The notes under the pieces are model-generated. The model did not search any database and had not been told where the DNA came from. It saw only the letters and a list, made by a program, of their open reading frames with translations. The position numbers and the translations under genes are program-made. Shown one piece after another: positions 1 to 7,073 of a stretch of 10,238 nt of DNA; position 1 is the first letter of the stretch, and every line of letters begins with the position of its first letter. Source of the DNA: a bacterium (GTDB lineage: Bacteria > UBA9089 > JASEIO01); the NCBI GenBank assembly GCA_030017475.1, contig JASEIO010000048.1, positions 1-10,238 on the forward strand, in the 5' to 3' direction.

Positions 1-1
1 A

Positions 2-160
2 ATATTGTTTGACAATTATTACAAGACTGGATACCATGTGCCTATGCCAGCCATCCCCCAAAATTTTATCTTGCTTTCTATGTTAAATTTGTGTATAATA
101 AAGAACAAGAAAAAATGGGAATTAAATTATGGTCTTTCCAGAATATTAGGGCAAAGGTAA
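2..160 (+). CDS. possible 3' end of an upstream gene (partial)
   Basis: A reading frame is open from the window edge for 52 codons and stops with TAA, 27 bases before the first Wzz gene. The other two plus frames close earlier: one at base 12, the other near base 86. The translated tail contains a proline-rich and hydrophobic stretch (HVPMPAIPQNF followed by ILLSMLNL) and a basic end (YGLSRILGQR). I do not recognise the family. Being on the same strand and so close to the Wzz gene would fit the last gene of an upstream polysaccharide block. It could equally be a chance open frame in AT-rich intergenic DNA, since promoter-like sequence lies inside it. Confidence 0.35.
   Translation: MLFDNYYKTGYHVPMPAIPQNFILLSMLNLCIIKNKKKWELNYGLSRILGQR
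71..99 (+). promoter_or_regulatory. candidate sigma-70-type promoter upstream of the first Wzz gene
   Basis: A perfect -10 hexamer TATAAT (94-99) sits 17 bases after TTGCTT (71-76), which matches the -35 consensus only in its first three bases. This predicts a transcript start near 106 and a leader of about 80 bases before the gene at 188. A second weaker pair, TTGACA (9-14) and TACCAT (32-37), also has 17-base spacing. AT-rich DNA gives such matches by chance, and the region may be coding, so this is only a candidate. Confidence 0.3.
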
Positions 161-187
161 TTGGAGTTATGAAAATGGAGAAAGGTT

Positions 188-1417
188 ATGGAAGAGAAAG
201 AGATTGATCTACGTGAAATATTCCAGATTATCTGGAAAAGAAAAGGAACGATCATTTTGGTATTTCTTGTAGCTACGGTAACGAGTATTATAGTAAGTCT
301 TTCATTGCCAAAGATCTATCAGGCAAAGGCCGTTCTTATGATTATGAAACCAAGAGGTACTCTCTCAATGAAAGGTATTGGTTTTGGATATTCAATCGAT
401 ACCTATAAAATGTTGATAAAAAATGATAGGATAGAAAAGGCCGTGATTGAGACACTGCATTTAAATAATCCAAATCACAAAATAGACATCTCAACATTAG
501 ATAAGATGATAGAGGTTGAGCAGATAAGAGATACCGAGCTTTTGAGTGTAAGTGTAGAGAATAAAGATCCTCTTTTAGCTAAGCAAATTGTAAATTGTAT
601 TTCAGAGATAGCAGTCTTAGAGAGTCAAAAGATAGTTAATAAACAGATAGATGACTCAAAGGATTTTCTATATCAACAACTCAAGGATGCAAAAAGAAGA
701 CTTAAAAAGGCAGATGATAGATTGCTTGAATTTAAAAAGAAGGCCAATCTGAATACCTTAAGAAAGGAGATAGAAATTAGGCTACAAGAAAAAGGTAAGT
801 TTGAAATTGCCTATTCTGATTCAAAGATGAAAGAAAAGGAACAAGAGGCAAGATTGAAAGAGCTAAAAAATCAATTAGATAAAAGAGAAAGGGTAATAGC
901 TATTTCAAGGTCATTGGTTGAAGACCCTGCCTTTCAACAGGTGGTAGAAAAGGTTACGGATTCAGAACTTCAATCAGTTCTTAACTTAAAGATAGAGAAT
1001 GAAGAGATTAATGAAACCTATCAAGGTTTAGATAGAGAATATGCCAATACATTAGTTTCTTTAGCTGAATTGAGAACTAATTTGGAGAATCTGGAGAAAA
1101 ATTTGAAAAAAAATGAAAAGGAACTCGGCATACTTCATAAAGAACTTGCTGAAAAGGAGATAACCCTTGAACAGTTGGAAAGAGACCATTCATTAGCTAC
1201 GAAGACGTATAATATGCTTTGTAATAATTATGAAGGTTCACAAATTGTTGAGGCATCAAAGATTGGGATATTAAAGATTATATCACCTGCATTAACCCCT
1301 GAAAAACCAATCAAACCAAAAAAGAGATTAATTGTGGCTATAGCTGGGTTATTGAGTTTAATGGGTGGGGTTGGATTGGCATTCGCTTTTGAATATCTTG
1401 GGACTGACAAATCATAG
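188..1417 (+). CDS. Wzz-type polysaccharide chain-length determinant (polysaccharide co-polymerase)
   Basis: Inner-membrane protein of the Wzz / polysaccharide co-polymerase type, which sets the chain length of O-antigen, capsule or exopolysaccharide made by a Wzy-dependent pathway. The 409-residue product has the family layout. A cytoplasmic N-terminus (EEKEIDLREIFQIIWKRK) leads into a first membrane helix at about 20-41 and the LPKIYQAKAVL stretch typical of the Wzz domain. A long charged periplasmic region, predicted coiled coil at about 150-345, follows. A proline-rich motif (LTPEKPIKPKKR, about 368-380) precedes a second membrane helix at about 381-401. There is no Walker A motif or tyrosine cluster, so no fused BY-kinase. 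GGAG at 177-180 lies 7 bases before ATG 188, and upstream ATGs at 169 and 175 are out of frame. The stop is 18 bases before the envC-like gene. Family assignment is firm; the polymer it serves is unknown. Confidence 0.88.
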   Translation: MEEKEIDLREIFQIIWKRKGTIILVFLVATVTSIIVSLSLPKIYQAKAVLMIMKPRGTLSMKGIGFGYSIDTYKMLIKNDRIEKAVIETLHLNNPNHKIDISTLDKMIEVEQIRDTELLSVSVENKDPLLAKQIVNCISEIAVLESQKIVNKQIDDSKDFLYQQLKDAKRRLKKADDRLLEFKKKANLNTLRKEIEIRLQEKGKFEIAYSDSKMKEKEQEARLKELKNQLDKRERVIAISRSLVEDPAFQQVVEKVTDSELQSVLNLKIENEEINETYQGLDREYANTLVSLAELRTNLENLEKNLKKNEKELGILHKELAEKEITLEQLERDHSLATKTYNMLCNNYEGSQIVEASKIGILKIISPALTPEKPIKPKKRLIVAIAGLLSLMGGVGLAFAFEYLGTDKS

Positions 1418-1435
1418 AAAATAGAGAATTAAAAA

Positions 1436-2572
1436 ATGGATAGAAAAAGGCTTACAATTTTATTATTTACTACTTATTGTTTATTGTTTACTAAGTTACT
1501 TGCCTCTGGGGAAGATAGGGTTTTCGATTTCGAAAAAAGGATTGTTAGGGAAAAGGGGAAGTTGGAAAGGGTCAAGCATGACATGGAGATTGATAGCAAA
1601 AGACTTGAAGGTATTACTCGGAAGAAGAAGGATACCCTAAGGGAATTGAGAAGATTGGAAAAGGATTTAGATGGAGAGAGAAGGAAACTATATAGTTTAA
1701 ATTCTGAGTTAAGCATGTTACGTAATAAAATTAGATCGATAAAAGAGGAAATGACTGCAATCTCTGAAAATTTAGATATCAAAAAAAAGATATTGGAAAA
1801 AAGGATTATAGCTATTTATAAACTTGGAGGATTAGATTTTATAAAGATTTTTTCTTCCACCCGTTCATTCTCGGATAGTATAAAAAAGTTTAGATTTATG
1901 AGATTAATCGCCTTAAAAAATGCCAATCTAATAAAGGAAATGGAAAATGAGCGGAAAAGGATATTAGAAAAAGGGACTATATTAAAAGCTGAATATGAAA
2001 GAGTAGAGGAGCTTAAAAATCGACAATCCTCTATTTATAATGAGAGAAAGGCAGAGAAGGAAGAAAGGGAAAAACTAATAGCTAAATTAGATCGAGATGA
2101 AACAACCTATAGAAAAAGGATTGCCGATCTAAAAAAGGCATCTTCCCGCTTAGAAAGATTGATTAAAGAATTGGAATCAAAAACAAAAAAGAGGTATGTT
2201 AAAAAAGAGGGTTTTCGTAAAAAAATCCCCTGGCCAGTTGCATCTCGTGAAATTTTGGTAAACTTTGGGAAATATACTAAATTTGGTGTAGAATCAGTAA
2301 ATAAAGGGATTGATATTTCCTGCAATGGTCCGGTTATGGCTGTATCACGTGGGAAGGTTGTTTATGCTAATTGGCTTAAAGGATATGAAAATCTCGTTAT
2401 GATCGATCATGGCTCAGGTTTCTATTCAGTGTATGCAAATCTTTCTCGTATAAAGGTAGAGGTTGGACAGGAAGTAGAAGCCTCTACCTTAATTGGAGAA
2501 GTGGAAAGAACACTTCATTTCGAAATAAGAATCAATGGAGAAGCAGTTAATCCACTTGACTGGCTATCATAA
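1436..2572 (+). CDS. envC: EnvC-like murein hydrolase activator with degenerate LytM/M23 domain
   Basis: Periplasmic protein of the EnvC type, which in characterised bacteria activates cell-wall amidases at the division site rather than cutting peptidoglycan itself. The 378-residue product has a signal peptide at about 1-24 (hydrophobic LTILLFTTYCLLF, cleavage near LASG), a very charged coiled coil at about 30-260, and a C-terminal LytM domain at about 265-378 that begins PWPVASREILVNFG. Active M23 enzymes keep His-x3-Asp, a His in the YAH motif, and HxH. Here these read Asn289 with Asp293 kept, Asn335 in YANLS, and Thr359 with His361 kept. The glycine-rich loop before HxH is also shortened. 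The domain should therefore not bind zinc normally. The stretch YANWLKGYENLVMIDHG resembles E. coli EnvC. ATG 1436 has only a weak AGAG-type ribosome site, so translation may depend on the upstream gene. ctpA follows at 17 bases, an arrangement common in diderms. Confidence 0.85.
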   Translation: MDRKRLTILLFTTYCLLFTKLLASGEDRVFDFEKRIVREKGKLERVKHDMEIDSKRLEGITRKKKDTLRELRRLEKDLDGERRKLYSLNSELSMLRNKIRSIKEEMTAISENLDIKKKILEKRIIAIYKLGGLDFIKIFSSTRSFSDSIKKFRFMRLIALKNANLIKEMENERKRILEKGTILKAEYERVEELKNRQSSIYNERKAEKEEREKLIAKLDRDETTYRKRIADLKKASSRLERLIKELESKTKKRYVKKEGFRKKIPWPVASREILVNFGKYTKFGVESVNKGIDISCNGPVMAVSRGKVVYANWLKGYENLVMIDHGSGFYSVYANLSRIKVEVGQEVEASTLIGEVERTLHFEIRINGEAVNPLDWLS

Positions 2573-2589
2573 TAGATGGAGGTGTCTAA

Positions 2590-3975
2590 ATGTTTAACAG
2601 AAAGGTTTTATGGATAACGGCAATTGTCTTGATCCTAAATCTAAGTTTAGGAAGGAATTTGGCTTTTGTAGCCAATGATGAAGAGACCTATCAGAGTTTA
2701 GAAATCTTTTCAGATGCCTTAACCAAGATCAAAGAGAACTTTGTGGATCCAGAAAAAACACACTCAAGAAATCTTATATATGGAGCAATCAAAGGAATGG
2801 TAGAGGAATTAGATGATCCATATACAAGATTTATGACTCCTGAGGTTTACCGGGAGATGAAAGTAGAAACTAAAGGAGAATTTGGAGGATTAGGGATTGT
2901 AATTACAATTAAAGAGGGGAAACTTACAGTCATATCTCCTATTGAAGGAACACCTGCTTACAGAATAGGGATAAAGGCAGGAGATATAATTACACATATC
3001 GAAGGAGAAGAAACTAAGGATATCACCCTTTTTGAAGCTGTTCATAAGTTAAGGGGTCCTAAAGGCACAAAGGTAACTATAACTGTAAAAAGAGAAGGAG
3101 AGGAAGATTTACTTGATTTTACTATTATAAGAGATATAATCGAAATCGAATCAGTAAAATATTCCACCATAAATAAAGACATTGGATATGTCAGAATCAC
3201 TACCTTTAATCAGAATACTCATCATGAGTTAAAAGAGGCCCTATCAAAATTAGAAAAAGAGGAAATAAAGAATTTAATTATTGATTTACGAAATAATCCT
3301 GGAGGATTGTTAAGTTCTGCTGTATCAGTATCAGACATGTTTATAAAAAAGGGTACGATTGTTTCAACCAAGGGAAGGATTGAATCACAAAATAGGGTAT
3401 ATTATGCTCGAGAGGAAGGAACATTTCCCAATTATCCATTGGTAGTTTTAATCAATAAAGGCTCTGCATCTGGTTCTGAAATCGTTGCTGGCGCTATAAA
3501 GGATTTAGGAAGAGGGGTGATTTTAGGAGAGCGAAGCTTTGGAAAAGGGTCTGTTCAAACGGTCTTATCCCTACCAGATGAATCAGGATTGGTCTTAAGT
3601 ACTGCTAGATATTACACACCAAATGGTACCTCCATCCATGAAAAAGGGATTGACCCACATATTATTGTAGAGGGCCCAAAATTTAGTGAAGAAGAGAAAA
3701 AGATGCTAAAAAAACTTGAAAAGGGAGGGTATATAAAGGAATTCGCCAAAGGTCACCCAAATTACACAGAAGATGAATTGGATGACTTCCTCACTTCTTT
3801 AAAAGAAAAGGAGATTAAATTAGATCAAACTTTAATCAAGTCATTAATTAATAAAGAGATTAGAAGGATCAAAAATGAAGCGGAGCCAGTTTATGAGTTA
3901 GAAACAGACCCACAATTAAAGAGGGCAGTAGATATATTGGTTGCTCAAAAGATATTAAGTAGTAGGGAAAGGTAG
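2590..3975 (+). CDS. ctpA: C-terminal processing peptidase, S41 family (CtpA)
   Basis: Periplasmic serine protease that trims or degrades proteins from their C-termini; relatives control peptidoglycan hydrolases and envelope proteins. The 461-residue product has an N-terminal signal or anchor segment at about 5-28, a PDZ domain at about 92-175 (GGLGIVI, then AGDIITHIEGE), and an S41 catalytic core at about 190-365. The core has DLRNNPGGLL at 232-241. The nucleophile Ser294 lies in GSASGSE. The base Lys319 lies in ERSFGKGSVQT, and Gln323 completes the Ser/Lys/Gln set at the same spacing as in Tsp. A charged tail of about 95 residues follows. It looks fully active. GGAGG at 2578-2582 lies 7 bases before ATG 2590. 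The close downstream neighbour is the SLBB gene (14 bases). Pairing with envC suggests joint control of cell-wall hydrolysis; its place inside a polysaccharide export cluster is the odd part. Confidence 0.95.
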   Translation: MFNRKVLWITAIVLILNLSLGRNLAFVANDEETYQSLEIFSDALTKIKENFVDPEKTHSRNLIYGAIKGMVEELDDPYTRFMTPEVYREMKVETKGEFGGLGIVITIKEGKLTVISPIEGTPAYRIGIKAGDIITHIEGEETKDITLFEAVHKLRGPKGTKVTITVKREGEEDLLDFTIIRDIIEIESVKYSTINKDIGYVRITTFNQNTHHELKEALSKLEKEEIKNLIIDLRNNPGGLLSSAVSVSDMFIKKGTIVSTKGRIESQNRVYYAREEGTFPNYPLVVLINKGSASGSEIVAGAIKDLGRGVILGERSFGKGSVQTVLSLPDESGLVLSTARYYTPNGTSIHEKGIDPHIIVEGPKFSEEEKKMLKKLEKGGYIKEFAKGHPNYTEDELDDFLTSLKEKEIKLDQTLIKSLINKEIRRIKNEAEPVYELETDPQLKRAVDILVAQKILSSRER

Positions 3976-3989
3976 AGGAGGAAAGTCGG

Positions 3990-6900
3990 GTGGAAACTTT
4001 TTTGAGGTTTCATTGGAGTATGATTAGCAAGATGAGAATGATCTTATTTAGTGTTATACTTATGTCTGTACAATCTTTACCATCCTTTGTAGCTGAGGCA
4101 CAGGAGACCGGTACCCCACCTCCTATCCTAAAAGAAATGGAGTCCCTGGGGAGACCCGAAGAAGGGGCATTAGAAGAAACTGCAAGGACACTGAGGAAAG
4201 AAGTAGCAAAACCTGAAGAAACAAAACCCAAAGAAGTGGCTATTACCGAAGAAGCCCCATCTGAGATTGAGACCCTTTTGTCCGGCCAGATTCCATCCAC
4301 TGTATCAACAAGATTGAAACAGTTTGGATATGACCTCTTTAAATCAACAGTATCTACATTTGCCCCTATAACAGACGTGCCCGTTGGGCCTGACTACATC
4401 ATTGGTCCCGGGGATAGCTTCACCATAGTCATCTGGGGTAGAGTCAATGTTACCTACGAGGTGACTGTAGATCGAAATGGAGAGATAACCCTGCCAGAGC
4501 TTGGGGCATTAAAGGTCTGGGGGCTGACCCTAAAGGAACTAAAGGATTACCTCCAGCACGAATTCTCACGTCGATACACCAAATTTGAGATGAATATTAC
4601 CATGGGAAGACTGAGGACCATCAGGGTGTTTGTAGTTGGTGAGGCAGTTACACCAGGAAGCTACTCCCTAAGCTCCCTCTCTACCCTATTCAACGCCCTC
4701 TTTGCCGCAGGGGGACCCTCAAAGAGAGGGACATTGAGGAATATCCATCTCATTAGAGACAATAAGACAATAAAGACTGTTGATCTTTACGACTTTCTCC
4801 TAAAAGGGGATAAGAGCCAAGATGTCAGGTTACAGAATGAAGACACCATTTTCATTCCAATGATCGGTGATGTAGTGGGTGTAGCTGGAAATGTCAGGAG
4901 GCCGGCCATCTATGAGATGAAGAAACCATTGAACCTAAAAGAGGCAATCGACCTGGCAGGTGGCATTACCCCGGCTGGTTATCTAAAAAGGATTCAGGTA
5001 GAACGGATTGTGGCCCATGAGTATAGGATTGTGGTAGATTTCAACCTATCTGGTCTTTTAGAAAGACAAGAGATACCCCAATTAAAGACCATCCTTCAGG
5101 ATATGGATATGGTCAAGATCTTTCCCATCCTTCCCCTTACCCAGAACATCGTCTACTTAGAAGGTCATGTCGAAAGGCCAGGTGGGTATGAACTAAAGAA
5201 GGGAATGAGGATAAGCGACCTTATTCCAGGTTTTGATGATTTACTACCAGAGCCATACCTTGACTATGCCGAGGTTATCCGTTTAGAGGAACCTGATCTT
5301 CATCCCAGGATACTTCCATTCAATCTCGGAGAGGTTTTAAAAGGAAATCTTAAAGAAGACTTACCCATCCAGCGATTTGATCGGATAAAGATATACCCAA
5401 AGGAGTACTTTGTAGAGAAGAGATTGGTCAGTATAATAGGAGAGGTTAAACATCCTGGGATATATAAGCTGGTTGAAAAGATGCGCATCAGTGATCTCAT
5501 CCACCAGGCAGGTGACCTGACCAAGGATGCCTATTTAGACCGGGCAGAGCTCTTCCGGATTACCCCGCTCGACCCTGATATGGACTACAGGATCATCCCC
5601 TTAAACCTGAAGAAGATATTGGAGGAGGATCCAGAGCAGAACCTATACCTTGAGCCCAAGGATAGGTTCAGGGTTTACTCAAAATGGGATCTTCTTGATA
5701 AACCTTTTGTAATCATTGAGGGTGAGGTGAGAAAACCTGGAAAGTTTGAACTGGTCAAAGATATGCGCATCAGTGATCTCATCCACCAGGCAGGTGACCT
5801 GACCAAGGATGCCTATTTAGAACAAGGGGAGATATTCAGGCTGACCTCGGATCGGAAGATTGAAACCATCTACTTTAATATAGAGAAGGCCTTAAATAAT
5901 GAAGATGGAGAGGATATTCTCCTTATGGATGAGGACAGGGTCGCCATCCATAATCTATGGGAGAAGAGATTCAAAGAGACTGTGAGTATAATGGGTCTTG
6001 TGAATAAACCCGGCGATTACAGGCTTACTGAGGGAATGAGGGTCTCTGACCTCATCTTCCAGGCAGGCAGCCTCATGAAGAATGCCTACCTGAGGGAGGC
6101 AGAACTCATAAGAAGGACAGTCACCCAGGAAGGGATGGAGACCAAAAAGATATCAATCAATCTGGAGAAGGCCCTACAAGGGGATCCCACCCAAAATCTC
6201 CTGCTTGAGGATTATGATTATCTGGTCATAAGACAAATTCCTGAATTGGATTTTGAGAGAATAGTAAATATATCAGGAGAGGTGATGTTTCCTGGCTCAT
6301 ACCTAATTGAGAAAGGAGATACATTGAGTTCACTCATCGAGAGGAGTGGTGGATATACAAAACGGGCCTATCTGAGAGGAGCAGTCTTTACGAGGGAGAG
6401 TGTCAGGATATTACAGGAAAAGAGGATAAATGATTTGATAAAAGAGATGGAAGAAGAGATCTTAACCGAAGAGAGCTATTTGGCAACTAGCACCTTATCC
6501 CCGGATGAACTCAAAAGAAGACAGCAGTCACTGGCCAGTCGAAGAGGGTTGATCGCCAAACTCAAGGCCGCCCAGGTAGAAGGCAGGCTTGTAATAGGAT
6601 TGCTCCCCCTGAAGAAACTCAAAGGTTCTAAATACGATATCGAACTTGAGAAAGGGGACAGTCTGTTTATTCCCGAAAGACCAAACGAAGTAACAGTCAT
6701 GGGAGAGGTATACAACCCCACCTCATTAATCTATGAAGAGGGTAAGAATGTTAAGCATTACTTAAAAATGGTTGGGGGGGTAACTAGAGATGCCGATAAA
6801 GACCAGATCTTTGTCATTCGTGCAGATGGCTCAGTGATTAGTCGAACTCAGCGAAGGTACTTGTGGCCGCTCCGGCTATTTAGTGATAGGTTTATGGAAA

Positions 6901-7037
6901 CAAGGCTATATCCAGGGGATACCATACTGGTGTCAAAGAAGATAACCGAGGGGAAAGGATGGGAGAGGATAAAAGAGAGTGTGCACCTTCTCTATCAGAT
7001 TGCGGTTTCAGCCGGGGTAATAAAGACCCTATTTTAA
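3990..7037 (+). CDS. large multi-SLBB polysaccharide export protein (Wza-like)
   Basis: Periplasm to outer-membrane polysaccharide export protein of the Wza / Poly_export-SLBB type, 1015 residues, far longer than Wza (about 380). It has a signal peptide ending near AEA-QE (about residue 38), with no lipobox cysteine, so it is not lipid-anchored like Wza. A Pro/Glu-rich linker runs to about 105. The Poly_export domain lies at about 131-208, with signature DYIIGPGDSF at 135-144. Eight SLBB-like units start near residues 210, 295, 386, 478, 573, 663, 757 and 899. Each carries a GEVxxPGxY-type strand and an LI..AGG/AGD turn. A helical insert (about 805-863) separates units 7 and 8. The last 25 residues form a hydrophobic or amphipathic helix (LLYQIAVSAGVIKTLF), comparable in position to the Wza outer-membrane helix. 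The start is GTG 3990, chosen because a perfect AGGAGG (3976-3981) lies 8 bases upstream; ATG 4020 has GGAG only 1 base away. The gene is GC-richer than ctpA. Confidence 0.92.
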   Translation: METFLRFHWSMISKMRMILFSVILMSVQSLPSFVAEAQETGTPPPILKEMESLGRPEEGALEETARTLRKEVAKPEETKPKEVAITEEAPSEIETLLSGQIPSTVSTRLKQFGYDLFKSTVSTFAPITDVPVGPDYIIGPGDSFTIVIWGRVNVTYEVTVDRNGEITLPELGALKVWGLTLKELKDYLQHEFSRRYTKFEMNITMGRLRTIRVFVVGEAVTPGSYSLSSLSTLFNALFAAGGPSKRGTLRNIHLIRDNKTIKTVDLYDFLLKGDKSQDVRLQNEDTIFIPMIGDVVGVAGNVRRPAIYEMKKPLNLKEAIDLAGGITPAGYLKRIQVERIVAHEYRIVVDFNLSGLLERQEIPQLKTILQDMDMVKIFPILPLTQNIVYLEGHVERPGGYELKKGMRISDLIPGFDDLLPEPYLDYAEVIRLEEPDLHPRILPFNLGEVLKGNLKEDLPIQRFDRIKIYPKEYFVEKRLVSIIGEVKHPGIYKLVEKMRISDLIHQAGDLTKDAYLDRAELFRITPLDPDMDYRIIPLNLKKILEEDPEQNLYLEPKDRFRVYSKWDLLDKPFVIIEGEVRKPGKFELVKDMRISDLIHQAGDLTKDAYLEQGEIFRLTSDRKIETIYFNIEKALNNEDGEDILLMDEDRVAIHNLWEKRFKETVSIMGLVNKPGDYRLTEGMRVSDLIFQAGSLMKNAYLREAELIRRTVTQEGMETKKISINLEKALQGDPTQNLLLEDYDYLVIRQIPELDFERIVNISGEVMFPGSYLIEKGDTLSSLIERSGGYTKRAYLRGAVFTRESVRILQEKRINDLIKEMEEEILTEESYLATSTLSPDELKRRQQSLASRRGLIAKLKAAQVEGRLVIGLLPLKKLKGSKYDIELEKGDSLFIPERPNEVTVMGEVYNPTSLIYEEGKNVKHYLKMVGGVTRDADKDQIFVIRADGSVISRTQRRYLWPLRLFSDRFMETRLYPGDTILVSKKITEGKGWERIKESVHLLYQIAVSAGVIKTLF
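5481..5539 (+). repeat. 59-base perfect direct repeat, copy 1
   Basis: These 59 bases are identical to 5763-5821, in frame and exactly 282 bases (94 codons) away. They encode residues 498-516 (MRISDLIHQAGDLTKDAYL) plus the first two bases of the next codon. Flanking bases differ at once on both sides. The corresponding helix in the other units differs in sequence, so the identity looks recent and not forced by protein function. Confidence 0.95.
5763..5821 (+). repeat. 59-base perfect direct repeat, copy 2
   Basis: Second copy of the 59-base repeat, encoding residues 592-610 of the SLBB protein. The identity includes every third codon position, which points to recent duplication or gene conversion between units 4 and 5. 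Recombination between the copies would remove or add exactly one 94-codon unit without changing the frame. Confidence 0.95.
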
Positions 7038-7073
7038 TTGGGAGATTTGGAATTTTAACGTGATGGGGTGTAT

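Larger units (their letters stand above)
4872..6400 (+). repeat. array of about 92-codon SLBB units inside the export gene
   Basis: Aligning each unit on its MRISDLI-type helix start gives anchors at residues 314, 406, 498, 592, 683 and 777. The steps are 92, 92, 94, 91 and 94 codons. An earlier, more diverged unit anchors at 231. The last unit anchors at 919, after a longer step caused by a helical insert. Units 3 to 6 are the most alike (MRISDLI, MRISDLI, MRISDLI, MRVSDLI). The regular step argues for growth by tandem duplication of one unit rather than independent recruitment of domains. Boundaries are approximate. Confidence 0.75.

Noticed and set aside
1474-1782. Long open frames on the minus strand here and at several other places (for example 7925-8200 and 9486-9842).
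   Set aside because: They lie antisense inside well-supported plus-strand genes and have low-complexity Ser/Leu/Phe-rich translations without motifs.
1436-2572. Reading the protein as an active M23 endopeptidase.
   Set aside because: The His of HxxxD, the His of YAH and the first His of HxH are all replaced, so zinc-dependent activity is unlikely.
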